The position numbers were made by a program, and so were the translations under genes. Shown in pieces: positions 54,830-62,961 of a stretch of DNA of 64,000 nucleotides; the stretch's first letter is position 1; each line of letters begins with the position of its first letter. The DNA comes from Planctomycetota bacterium (GTDB lineage: Bacteria; Planctomycetota; Planctomycetia; Gemmatales; Gemmataceae), in contig VGXS01000011.1 in NCBI GenBank assembly GCA_016873225.1, positions 1 to 64,000 on the forward strand, in the 5' to 3' direction. The notes beneath the pieces are model-generated. The model searched no databases, had not been told where the DNA came from, and saw only the letters and a list, made by a program, of their open reading frames with translations.

Positions 54830-55697
54830 GAGAGGCTCCCGCGGCCTCGAGAACCCGGCGCGCCGCCTCCGACTGGTTGAGCACATAGAAGTGCACGCCG
54901 GGAACTCCGGCCCGCGTCAATTGGGCGTACTGGGCCACGGCATGGCGGATGCCCGTTTCCGCGGCGGCCTCGGGATTATCCTTGCCGGCCTCCAGTTTTT
55001 CGAACAGGTCCGAGGGAATCCGCGCCTTGCACAGCGAGGTGATCCGCTTCACCTGCGGGAAATTCACGATGGGCAGGAGCCCGGGAACGATGGGAATCCT
55101 GATGCCGGCCTGGTGGCACTTGTCGCGGAAGCGGAAGAAGTCGTCATTGTCGTAGAAAAGCTGGGTCACCACGGCGTCGGCGCCGGCATCGACCTTGCGC
55201 TTGAGGTTGACGAGGTCGGTCGCGGCGTCGGCCGCCTCCTGGTGCACCTCGGGGTAGCCGCCCACGCCGATGCCGAAGCCCGGAAAGCGGGCCCGGATGA
55301 GATCCACCAGTTCGTTGGCGTAACCGAGTCCGCCCCGGACCCGGATGAACGATTCCTGCCCCTGGGGCGGGTCGCCGCGCAGGGCCATGATGTTGGCGAT
55401 GCCGCGGTCGCGCGCCTGGGAAAGCCACGACTCGAGTTCGGCGACGGTGGAGCCGACGCAGGTGAGGTGGGCCATCACCGGCACCGAATGCCGGCGCATG
55501 ATTTCCGAGCAGATGTCGAGGGTGGGCCCCTGGGTGCTGCCGCCCGCACCATAGGTGCAGGAGAAGAACGCCGGGCCGAATTCCATGAGCCTGCCGACGC
55601 TGGCGTACATGGCCTCGTAGCCCGCCGGTGTCTTGGGAGGATACACCTCGAACGAAAGAGCCGGCTTGCCGGTTGCGAAAATCGACTTGAGGCGCAT
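54822..55697 (-). CDS. metF: 5,10-methylenetetrahydrofolate reductase
   Basis: 291-residue FAD enzyme that reduces 5,10-methylene-THF to 5-methyl-THF for methionine synthesis. The TIM-barrel family hallmarks are present: LSFEVYPPKTPAG (with the catalytic Glu), FFSCTYGAGGS, PVMAHLTCVGST, IMALRGDPPQG, ADAVVTQLFYDNDDFFRF and IPIVPGLLPI. Length fits bacterial MetF. The frame offers ATG 55706 and ATG 55697; I favour 55697 because AAGGG lies 9 nt upstream, while it abuts the earlier ATG. Divergent from bioA with ~100 bp between. No SAM or B12 riboswitch was recognised in that short gap. Confidence 0.93.
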   Translation of the reverse strand: MRLKSIFATGKPALSFEVYPPKTPAGYEAMYASVGRLMEFGPAFFSCTYGAGGSTQGPTLDICSEIMRRHSVPVMAHLTCVGSTVAELESWLSQARDRGIANIMALRGDPPQGQESFIRVRGGLGYANELVDLIRARFPGFGIGVGGYPEVHQEAADAATDLVNLKRKVDAGADAVVTQLFYDNDDFFRFRDKCHQAGIRIPIVPGLLPIVNFPQVKRITSLCKARIPSDLFEKLEAGKDNPEAAAETGIRHAVAQYAQLTRAGVPGVHFYVLNQSEAARRVLEAAGASRG

Positions 55698-55798
55698 GCT
55701 TTCCATCCCTTGAATCGGCTAGTTGCCAGAATAGGGCCAAACGGACGCTCCGTCCCCCTGAACCGGGAAGCCGGCGCCCAAGCCACGGATTAACCACC

Positions 55799-57187
55799 AT
55801 GCCCGCGCCACCCGAACCCGTTGCCGACCCGGATACCCTGCGCCGCTGGGATGCCGGGCACCTGTGGCATCCGTTCAGTTCCCCGGAGGCGGATTCCTCC
55901 GATCCGATGCCGATCATTGTCGGCGCCGAGGGTTGCTGGCTCGTTGATATCAACGGCAAGAGGCTTTTGGATGGTGTTTCTTCGCTGTGGTGCAACCTCC
56001 ATGGGCATCGGGTGCCGGAAATTGATGCCGCCATCAGCGGCCAGCTTGCCAAGGTTGCCCATAGCACCCTTCTTGGTGCCTCGCACCCGTCGGCGATCGA
56101 GTTGGCGCGTCGCCTTGTGGAGATCGCCCCGACGGGATTGACCCGCGTCTTCTTCTCCGACAACGGGGCCACCGCGGTGGAGGCGGCCCTGAAAATGGCG
56201 TTCCAGTACCAACTTCAGCGGCCCGACCCCAAGCCCGGCAAAACACGCTTTCTATCGTTGCGTGGCGCGTATCACGGCGACACGCTTGGCGCCATCGGCA
56301 TTGGCGACCTCGGGTTGTTCCACGACCGTTTCGGCCCCCTGCGCGTGCCGGCGCTTCATGCCTGCCAGCCATCGTGCCACCGTTGTCCTTTGGGCTTGTC
56401 CAAACCGGCTTGCGCCATCGCCTGCGCCGCCGAGGCCGAGAGGTTGATCGCCGGCAACGCCGACAGGCTGGCGGCGGTGGTGGTGGAACCGGGAATGCAG
56501 GGCGCCGCCGGAATGATTCCCCTGCCCGCGGGATATTTGCGCCGGATCCGCGACGCGGCGACGGAGCACGATGTCCTGCTGGTCGCGGATGAGGTCGCCA
56601 CCGGTTTTCACCGTTGCGGACCGATGTTCGCCTGCCAGGAGGAAGGGGTTTCGCCCGACCTGTTGTGCCTGGCCAAGGGGCTGACGGGTGGTTACCTTCC
56701 GCTCGCGGCGACGCTGGCGACGGAAACGATCCATGAGGCGTTCCGGGGGCCGCCGGAGGCCGGCCGGGGCTTCTACCACGGCCATACCTACACCGGAAAT
56801 CCCCTGGGAGCGGCGGCGGCGCTGGCCAACCTCGACCTCTTGGCTTCTCCCGGCTTCGCCGCGGAGGTGGCGCGCAAGTCGGCGAAGCTGGGAAGGGGGC
56901 TGGACTCCCTGGCCGGCCTTCCCGGAGTGGCCGGTGTCCGGCACAAGGGGATGATGGCGGGGCTGGACCTGTCGGGGCATGATGGGCAATTTATGTTGCC
57001 GGGCGCCGCCGGACGACGGGTTTGCCGGCTGGCCCGGGAGATGGGCGTGCTCCTGAGGCCGCTGGGAGACACCGTTGTCGTGATGCCGCCCTTGGCCGTG
57101 ACGGACGACGAGATCGATATCCTGTGCCAGACACTCGCGGAGTCGATAAGGCGCTTGGCCGCTGAACGCCCCGGGGGCGGGAGTTGA
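55799..57187 (+). CDS. bioA: Adenosylmethionine-8-amino-7-oxononanoate aminotransferase
   Basis: 462-residue PLP enzyme of biotin synthesis that converts KAPA to DAPA using SAM as amino donor. Evidence: LWHPFSSPEA near the N-terminus (the BioA-specific HP-F motif), LLDGVSSLWCNLHGH, FFSDNGATAVEAALKMA, LRGAYHGDTLGA, VLLVADEVATGF and the PLP lysine K293 in LAKGLTGGYLPL. HTYTGNPLGAAAAL completes the class III aminotransferase pattern. A Cys-rich insert (ACQPSCHRCPLGLSKPACAI, about residues 190-210) is found in many BioA proteins and may be structural. bioD follows with overlapping or touching ends. Confidence 0.93.
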   Translation: MPAPPEPVADPDTLRRWDAGHLWHPFSSPEADSSDPMPIIVGAEGCWLVDINGKRLLDGVSSLWCNLHGHRVPEIDAAISGQLAKVAHSTLLGASHPSAIELARRLVEIAPTGLTRVFFSDNGATAVEAALKMAFQYQLQRPDPKPGKTRFLSLRGAYHGDTLGAIGIGDLGLFHDRFGPLRVPALHACQPSCHRCPLGLSKPACAIACAAEAERLIAGNADRLAAVVVEPGMQGAAGMIPLPAGYLRRIRDAATEHDVLLVADEVATGFHRCGPMFACQEEGVSPDLLCLAKGLTGGYLPLAATLATETIHEAFRGPPEAGRGFYHGHTYTGNPLGAAAALANLDLLASPGFAAEVARKSAKLGRGLDSLAGLPGVAGVRHKGMMAGLDLSGHDGQFMLPGAAGRRVCRLAREMGVLLRPLGDTVVVMPPLAVTDDEIDILCQTLAESIRRLAAERPGGGS

Positions 57188-57189
57188 GG

Positions 57190-57861
57190 ATGCGCGGGAT
57201 ATTTGTCCTAGGAACAGACACCGGAGTCGGAAAGACGGCGGTCGCGTGCGCCATCGTCAGGGCCGCGCGCTCGCGCGGCCTTCGCGTCAGGGCTGTCAAG
57301 CCGGTGGCGACGGGATCAGCACCCGGCCGCCACCCTGATATTCTCGACCTTGCCGAGGCAAGCCATCAGGTGTATACGGAAATCTCATGCTGGGAAGGAA
57401 TTGCGGCGACGGCCCCCAGCCTCGCCTCCCGCCTCGAGGACAAGACTCTGGACATCTCTGAAATCGTCTCAAGGATCCGGTCGATGGATTCCGGGGCCCC
57501 TTTTTTCGTGGTCGAGGGGGCCGGTGGCGTCCTGTGCCCGCTGGGCCGGGGCGTGGCTGTCGCCGACCTCGCGGTCGCGCTGGGCCTGCCGTGCGTGCTG
57601 GTGGCGCGCCGTTGCCTTGGAACACTCAACCACATCCTATTGAGCCTCGAGGCGTGCGCGTCGCGCGGCCTGCGCGTGGCTGGTATCGTGATGAACGCCG
57701 TGAAACCGGCGCTCGACCTCGCATCGAGTGAGGCCGCCGCGGAAATCAGGCGTTTGTGCGATGCGCCGGTGATCGGCGAGGTGGGCTTCGGCGAGGATCA
57801 TGGCGCCGCCCTGGCGGAAGTCGCCTGGGAGAGGCTGGCATCGGAAACGGAAGGGGAATGA
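57190..57861 (+). CDS. bioD: Dethiobiotin synthetase
   Basis: 223-residue ATP-dependent carboxylase that closes the ureido ring of DAPA to form dethiobiotin. GTDTGVGKT (K15) is the P-loop, VKPVATG the second conserved block, and VVEGAGGVLCPLG the substrate-binding loop. The last part (GIVMNAVKP) completes the fold. ATG 57190 lies just past the bioA stop; TTG 57184 is an overlapping alternative. The operon is bioA-bioD-small membrane protein; bioB, bioF and bioC are not in the window. Confidence 0.93.
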   Translation: MRGIFVLGTDTGVGKTAVACAIVRAARSRGLRVRAVKPVATGSAPGRHPDILDLAEASHQVYTEISCWEGIAATAPSLASRLEDKTLDISEIVSRIRSMDSGAPFFVVEGAGGVLCPLGRGVAVADLAVALGLPCVLVARRCLGTLNHILLSLEACASRGLRVAGIVMNAVKPALDLASSEAAAEIRRLCDAPVIGEVGFGEDHGAALAEVAWERLASETEGE

Positions 57862-57866
57862 TCGCC

Positions 57867-58235
57867 ATGACGACGACACTGGTGGCCTTCAGGTGCGGTT
57901 CCTGCCGGACGCCGCAGGCGGTGCCTCCCGGCCATGGCGGCAAGGCGGCGCGCTGCGGGGCGTGCCTCGCGGCGATCCGCGTCCCGGAAACGGCCATCGA
58001 ATATATCGTCGATACGCCGGGCGAGCCATTGGCCGAGCCGCGGCCGTCGCCGGTTCATGAAGACCTTCCGGATCCTGTATCTACAAAGTCTCCCGCCAAG
58101 CCCAGGAAATCCGGCGACCTGGCGTTCCTGATGCTCCTTTGCCTGGCCCCCGCCCTGGTCTCCTCCATGGCCGTGAACATCTACCTGGCTCTCCAATTGA
58201 GATCCGTGGCGGCGGTGCGCCAGCAATATCGTTAA
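57867..58235 (+). CDS. Small zinc-ribbon, single-pass membrane protein
   Basis: 122 residues. The N-terminus carries two Cys pairs (CGSCRTPQAVPPGHGGKAAR then CGAC) spaced as a zinc ribbon. A Pro-rich linker follows, then one membrane segment (AFLMLLCLAPALVSSMAVNI, about 90-115) and a short basic tail. ATG 57867 has AAGGGG 10 nt upstream; ATG 57858 overlaps the bioD stop. Such FYDLN-like zinc-ribbon/TM proteins are common in planctomycetes and mostly uncharacterised. Position behind bioD suggests co-transcription but gives no clear function. Confidence 0.65.
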   Translation: MTTTLVAFRCGSCRTPQAVPPGHGGKAARCGACLAAIRVPETAIEYIVDTPGEPLAEPRPSPVHEDLPDPVSTKSPAKPRKSGDLAFLMLLCLAPALVSSMAVNIYLALQLRSVAAVRQQYR

Positions 58236-58595
58236 TTTCGTTAGGTTAAATTTGGCTCATCAGGACTATGCGGACTGTCGGTCTACATAATTTCTGTCAA
58301 CACTCTTGCCCTCTAGATTGATCTGGACTATCATCATCCCTTGGAAGGAGGGATCGGGCGCGCGCGAGCGCGGCCGGTCCCGAGAAGAGGCGGGCCGGGG
58401 AAGGTCCTGAAAGCCCGCCTCCTCCCCGCCCGCACCCGTGCCACGTGCCGGTCGGTCCAAGTTCCAGGAATCGGGAGCCCGTCCCCGGTCCATCCACGGA
58501 GGATGGCCGGGCCTATCCTTTCCCGTTCCCGAGTTTCGACGCATCCATGGCGCGACGGGAAGCCATGCACGCTCGTTTTCGAGGAGTTTGAAATA
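58236..58595 (+). promoter_or_regulatory. Promoter and long structured leader of the Rrf2 gene
   Basis: 360 bp without a gene. TTGCCC (58306-58311) and TATCAT (58329-58334) with a 17-bp spacer make a fair sigma-70-type promoter. GGACTAT occurs twice (58263-58269 and 58325-58331), the second overlapping the -10, as would suit autorepression. The leader of ~250 nt is very GC-rich and contains GAGGCGGGC (58387-58395) pairing with GCCCGCCTC (58413-58421). GAGGAG precedes the ATG at 58596. Confidence 0.5.
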
Positions 58596-58997
58596 ATGAA
58601 GCTGACTCGCGCTTCCAGCTACGCCATCCACGCCGTCGCCTACATGGCCCAGGTCAAGGAAAAGGACAAGCCCATCGCCTCCCACACCATCGCCAAGGAA
58701 CGCGGCATTCCCGAGCGCTTCCTGCTCAAGGTCCTCAAGCCGCTTGTCTCCGAGGGCGTGCTCAAGTCGATCAAGGGCCCCAATGGCGGCTATCGCATGT
58801 CCAAGAAGGCCGAGGATGTCAGCCTTCTCGACATCGTGCAGGCGGTTGACGGCCCGATCCGCGGCCAGGCTCCCCTGAGCGAGGAGAATAAGAAGAATCC
58901 CCTCGACACCAAGCTCCAGAGCGTCTGCAACCTGGCCGCCGAGTCGCTCAAGGCCGCCCTCAAGAAGGTCAAGGTTTCCGAACTGATCAAGCGCTGA
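58596..58997 (+). CDS. Rrf2-family transcriptional regulator
   Basis: 133-residue winged-helix DNA-binding protein. KLTRASSYAIHAVAYMA opens the domain, IPERFLLKVLKPLVSEGVL is the recognition region, and KGPNGGYRMSKKAEDVSLLD the wing; all match the Rrf2/IscR family. IscR-type members hold a [2Fe-2S] cluster by three Cys at about positions 92-104; here only one Cys (C111, in QSVCNLA) is present, so cluster binding as in IscR is unlikely. The long open frame upstream of ATG 58596 is leader. A strong terminator follows, so it is monocistronic. Targets are unknown; it probably regulates its own promoter. Confidence 0.85.
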   Translation: MKLTRASSYAIHAVAYMAQVKEKDKPIASHTIAKERGIPERFLLKVLKPLVSEGVLKSIKGPNGGYRMSKKAEDVSLLDIVQAVDGPIRGQAPLSEENKKNPLDTKLQSVCNLAAESLKAALKKVKVSELIKR

Positions 58998-59022
58998 TCG
59001 CCATCCCGATTGTGATGCCGGG

Positions 59023-59058
59023 GGCCGCGGGGAGTTTCCCGCGGCCTTTGTGTTTTCA
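59023..59058 (+). terminator. Intrinsic terminator after the Rrf2 gene
   Basis: GGCCGCGGG (59023-59031) pairs perfectly with CCCGCGGCC (59038-59046) around GAGTTT, followed by TTTGTGTTTTC. Confidence 0.8.
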
Positions 59059-59093
59059 TGACCGCGGGCCCGGGCATCAGGTAGGATTGGATC

Positions 59094-60704
59094 ATGCCTC
59101 TCCGCGTGTCGAACATCCGCCTTCGCTGGGATGAGCCGGAAACCGAGCTTCCCGCCCGCCTGGCCCGCATCCTCGGACTCCGCGCCGAGGACCTCGCCTC
59201 GTGGCGGATCCTCCGCAAGAGCCTCGATGCCCGCGACAAGGGCGCCCTGCAATTCGTCTACGCGGCCGAGGTCTCGCTTCCCGACGCCGAGGCCTTCCTC
59301 GCCAGGCGCGCCGACCAAAGGGCCTGGAAGGACACCCCGGTCGACCTTTACCAGGAACCGCCCTTCATCCTCCCCGAACCGGGCGGGGAGCCGCTGCCCC
59401 ACAGGCCGGTCATCGTGGGAACGGGACCCGGCGGCCTGCTGGCCGGCTATGTCCTCGCCGAGAGGGGCTACCGTCCGATCCTGCTCGAGCGCGGCCGCGC
59501 GGTGCGCGACCGCATCCGCGATGTGAAGGACTTCGACTCCGGCGGCGCCTTCCAGCCCGAAAGCAACTACCTGTTCGGCGAGGGAGGCGCGGGAACCTTC
59601 AGCGACGGCAAGCTCACCTACAGGGGCTCGGGGCCCGATGTCAGGCGCGTGCTCGAAATTCTGGCCAGGTGCAACGGGAAGCCTTCCATCCTGTACGAGC
59701 AAAGGCCGCACCTGGGCAGCAACCGGCTTCCCGCCGTGGTCAAGGCGCTCAGGCGGCGCATCGAGGAGTTCGGCGGGGAGGTGCGCCACGGTGTTCTCGT
59801 GACCGACCTCGACCTGTCGGGCGGCCAGGTGCGCGGCGTGGTGACCGATTCCGGGGTCATTCCCGCGTCGGTGGTCCTGCTGGCGATCGGCCACAGCGCC
59901 CGCGACACCTTCGCCATGCTTCATGCGCGGGGCGTGCCGCTCGAGCCCAAGCCATTCCAGATGGGCGTTCGGATCGAGCAACCCCAGGAGGAGGCCAACC
60001 GCCACAAGTACGGCCATTCGCCGTTGGAGGACCGGCTCGGCCCGGCCGATTACTCCATGGTCGTCAGGGGCAGCCGCGACCTCTTCACCTTCTGCATGTG
60101 CGCCGGCGGTTACATCATGCCGAGCGTCTCGTCACCCGGAGCCTACTGCACCAACGGAATGTCGCTGGCCAACCATGACTCGCCGTTCGCCAACAGCGGG
60201 CTCGTGGTGACGATCGAGCCGGGAGAGTTCGGCAACACCCATCCGCTGGCGGGAATCCGTTTCCAGGAGAAGTGGGAAAAGGCGGCCTACGCCCTGAGCG
60301 GCGAGGACTACAAGGCCCCGCTGCAGCGGGCCGGCGACTTCATGGACGGGAGGCTTTCCGATCCGGTGCCCGAAAGCACCCATCCCCGCGGAGGGGTTCC
60401 CGCGCGCATGGAGCAGGTGGTGCCGCCGCAGGTGGCCGAGGCCCTCCACACCGGGCTGCCGATCATGGACAGGATGTGGCGGGGAAAGCTCATCCCCTCC
60501 TCGCACTTGGCCGGCCCCGAGGCCCGGGGCAGTTCGCCGGTGCGGATTGTCAGGGACTCCGTCACGCGCCAATCGCCGGGACTGGGCGGAATCTACCCGG
60601 TGGGCGAGGGCGCGGGATACGCGGGCGGCATCGTGAGCGCCGGCCTCGATGGATTGCGATCCGCCATGTCTGTGATCGCGATGCACAGGCTGCCCGAGGG
60701 CTGA
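59094..60704 (+). CDS. FAD-dependent oxidoreductase of the COG2509 family
   Basis: 536 residues. An N-terminal ~100-residue domain (MPLRVSNIRLRWDEPE...) precedes the FAD-binding GTGPGG (109-114) in VIVGTGPGGLLAGYVLAERG. NYLFGEGGAGTFSDGKL, VLLAIGHSARDTFAML, PFQMGVRIEQPQ and the final VGEGAGYAGGIVSAGLDG loop closing the FAD site are the hallmarks of this uncharacterised NAD/FAD-dependent dehydrogenase family. The reaction is unknown. It is directly upstream of the kinase gene on the same strand (20-bp gap), so the two may be co-transcribed. Confidence 0.85.
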   Translation: MPLRVSNIRLRWDEPETELPARLARILGLRAEDLASWRILRKSLDARDKGALQFVYAAEVSLPDAEAFLARRADQRAWKDTPVDLYQEPPFILPEPGGEPLPHRPVIVGTGPGGLLAGYVLAERGYRPILLERGRAVRDRIRDVKDFDSGGAFQPESNYLFGEGGAGTFSDGKLTYRGSGPDVRRVLEILARCNGKPSILYEQRPHLGSNRLPAVVKALRRRIEEFGGEVRHGVLVTDLDLSGGQVRGVVTDSGVIPASVVLLAIGHSARDTFAMLHARGVPLEPKPFQMGVRIEQPQEEANRHKYGHSPLEDRLGPADYSMVVRGSRDLFTFCMCAGGYIMPSVSSPGAYCTNGMSLANHDSPFANSGLVVTIEPGEFGNTHPLAGIRFQEKWEKAAYALSGEDYKAPLQRAGDFMDGRLSDPVPESTHPRGGVPARMEQVVPPQVAEALHTGLPIMDRMWRGKLIPSSHLAGPEARGSSPVRIVRDSVTRQSPGLGGIYPVGEGAGYAGGIVSAGLDGLRSAMSVIAMHRLPEG

Positions 60705-60724
60705 GCGACGGGAAGGAGGGGCTC

Positions 60725-61939
60725 ATGTTCGTCGTCCTTCGCGTCGTCACCGGTCCCCGGCAGGGGGAGGTGTTCCGCCTCGACAGGCGGGAGACCCTCG
60801 TCGTGGGCCGCTCGAGGCAGGCCCACCTGCGCTTCGCGCATGACGACCCCTATTTCTCCCGCCTGCATTTCCTCGTCGAGGCCCATCCGCCTTCCTGCCG
60901 CCTCGTCGACCTCGGAAGCCGCAACGGCACGCTGGTGAACGGGCAGAAGGTCGACCAGGCCGACCTCCGCCACGGCGATGTCATCCGCGCCGGGCACACG
61001 ACGATCCTGGTGGAGGTTGACGCGCCGGCGAGCGAGGACCAACCCGCCACCTATGCCGATGGCGAGATGTGCCATGTGCCCGAGCCTCCCCCGGGCTACC
61101 GCTTCGTCGAGGTGGTCGGCCGCGGCGGCATGGGCCAGGTGTGGAAGGCGGTGAGGCTATCCGACGGCGCCACCGTGGCGCTCAAGATGCTGCTTCCCGA
61201 CAAGGCTTACCGCGAGAGGGATGCCAGCCGGTTCATGCGCGAGGCCGTGATCCTGAAGTCCCTGGACCACCCCAACATCATCCGCGTGCTCGACGCCGGG
61301 GAGGACCGCGCCAAGCCGTGGCTGTGCCTCGAATTCGTCACGGGCTCCGACCTGTCGCGCATCGTCCGCGAGCGCGGCAAGCTCCATTACCGCCGCGGCG
61401 TGTCGCTCATGCTCCAGGTGCTTGACGCGCTGGCCTACGCGCACGGCAAGGGCATCCTGCACCGCGACCTCAAGCCAGCGAACATCCTGGTGGGAACGGG
61501 CCCCCGGGGCGATCACGCCCGGGTCGCCGACTTCGGGCTGGGACGGGCCATCGAGAACCCGGGGCAGTCGCGGCTCACCCTGGCCGGCAAGGGCGCCGGC
61601 ACGCCGTGCTACATGTCGCCCGAGCAGGCGCTCGACCTGGGCCGGGCCAGCCCTCTTTCCGACCAGTACGGCGCCGCGGCCACCCTTTACGCCGTCATCT
61701 CGGGCAGGCATTCGCACAGCGCCATCGGCGGCGATGTCGAACTGCTGCGCCGCATCATCAACGAACCCGCCAGGCCGATCGCGACATTCCTGCCCGAGAT
61801 TCCCGAGGGGCTGGCCCGGGCGATCCACAAGGCCCTCTCCACCAATCCCGCCGGCCGATTCGAAAGCGCCGCCGCCTTCTCGGAAGCCATCGCGCCGTTC
61901 GGCGGGGATGTCGGCGACGCCGCCGCCACCCGCAGCTAA
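60725..61939 (+). CDS. Ser/Thr protein kinase with N-terminal FHA domain
   Basis: 404 residues. Residues ~1-100 form an FHA domain (VVGRSRQAHLRFAHDDPYFS, HFLVEAH, LVDLGSRNGTLVNG), which binds phosphothreonine. Residues ~125-390 are a Hanks-type kinase: glycine loop GRGGMGQV (from 132), K154 in VALKML, HRDLKPAN with D248, DFGLG with D269, and GTPCYMSPEQAL as activation-loop end. No membrane segment or extracellular sensor follows, unlike PknB-type kinases, so it should be cytoplasmic. ATG 60725 has GGAGG upstream. The FHA domain may dock a phosphorylated partner or the autophosphorylated kinase itself. Convergent with the DUF1080 gene 12 bp away. Confidence 0.92.
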   Translation: MFVVLRVVTGPRQGEVFRLDRRETLVVGRSRQAHLRFAHDDPYFSRLHFLVEAHPPSCRLVDLGSRNGTLVNGQKVDQADLRHGDVIRAGHTTILVEVDAPASEDQPATYADGEMCHVPEPPPGYRFVEVVGRGGMGQVWKAVRLSDGATVALKMLLPDKAYRERDASRFMREAVILKSLDHPNIIRVLDAGEDRAKPWLCLEFVTGSDLSRIVRERGKLHYRRGVSLMLQVLDALAYAHGKGILHRDLKPANILVGTGPRGDHARVADFGLGRAIENPGQSRLTLAGKGAGTPCYMSPEQALDLGRASPLSDQYGAAATLYAVISGRHSHSAIGGDVELLRRIINEPARPIATFLPEIPEGLARAIHKALSTNPAGRFESAAAFSEAIAPFGGDVGDAAATRS

Positions 61940-61951
61940 GACTCCGGGCGA

Positions 61952-62731
61952 TCAGTCGAGTGGCTGAACCTTGAGCGACTTGATCAGCAGCTCGGCGCCC
62001 TCGGACTGGAACTGGATCTTGCCCTTGGTGGTCTTGAGACCCTTGGCGGCCGACATTTCCGTGCCATTGAGGGTGATGACGACCGAGTCGCCCTTGCACA
62101 CGCACACGATGGTGTTGAACTGGCCGGGAGGAAGTTCAGGGTCGTTCTTTCCCTTGAAGCCGAGGGTGTTGGCCCAGGCCGGGTCCTTGCCGGGCCAAAG
62201 CAGGCGGCCGCCCGGCGTGAAGGTTTTTTCTGGCGCCCCCGGCTTGTAATAGAGGCCCTTCTTGCCGCCCGCGGGGCGCTCCTCGCAGGGCGCCAGGAAG
62301 GTGTAGCTGGCATCCTTGCCCAGGATCGAGATGTCGCCGGTGCCTCCCTCGATCATGTTGCACTGCAGTCCGTTCATCCATGACTCGGCATAGACGCCGT
62401 CGGCGCCGGTGGCATGGAGGATCAGGCCGGAGTCGCGAGCGGTTTTCTCGCGTGGCGGGAAGACCTTGCCTCCCCAGGCGTAGACGAGGGTGAGTTTGTA
62501 GTTGGAAAATTCTTTTTCGGTGGTGAGGGCGCCCCATTCCTCGCCGGAAATGCGCAGATTGCCATCCTTGACGCCGAAGACCCCTTTGGGATCGGATCCC
62601 TTGCCCCGACCCTTCACATAGCCGTACCAGCCGGTCATGTCCTTGCCATTGACAAGTTCGACGGGTTCGGCGGCCTTGGCTCCCAGAACGGCCAATCCTG
62701 CAACCAGAATGCCCAGTGCAAATGCGCGCAT
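61952..62731 (-). CDS. Secreted DUF1080 (3-keto-disaccharide hydrolase family) protein
   Basis: 259 residues. Signal peptide MRAFALGILVAGLAVLGAKA followed by EPVELVNGKDMTGWYGYVKG, the standard opening of secreted DUF1080 proteins ('...LFNGKDLSGW'). The beta-sandwich blocks ALTTEKEFSNYKLTLVYAWG, ARDSGLILHATG, AESWMNGLQCNMIEGGTGDI and GKIQFQSEGAELLIKSLKV follow. CAT at 62731 (GGAG about 8 nt upstream on the minus strand) is chosen over an in-frame start at 62818 that would bury the signal peptide. Likely acts on carbohydrate outside the cytoplasm; substrate unknown. Confidence 0.88.
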   Translation of the reverse strand: MRAFALGILVAGLAVLGAKAAEPVELVNGKDMTGWYGYVKGRGKGSDPKGVFGVKDGNLRISGEEWGALTTEKEFSNYKLTLVYAWGGKVFPPREKTARDSGLILHATGADGVYAESWMNGLQCNMIEGGTGDISILGKDASYTFLAPCEERPAGGKKGLYYKPGAPEKTFTPGGRLLWPGKDPAWANTLGFKGKNDPELPPGQFNTIVCVCKGDSVVITLNGTEMSAAKGLKTTKGKIQFQSEGAELLIKSLKVQPLD

Positions 62732-62961
62732 CGCGTTGGCTCCATGAGTTGGAAAGAAGAAAGCGTTGTACCCGAACGGCGGGCCTTCAGCCAGCGCCCC
62801 GGTCGTTGCCGCCCGCAAGGTCAGCCGGGATGGGGCCTTTGGTTGGCCCGAAGCGGGGCATCCCCCCGTTTCCCCAACTCTTCCGAACCCTTAGACTAAG
62901 GAATACCCGATGGGCGCGCCGGGTGGCGCGGCATGAGCGGTAGCGCGACAAGGAACGACCG

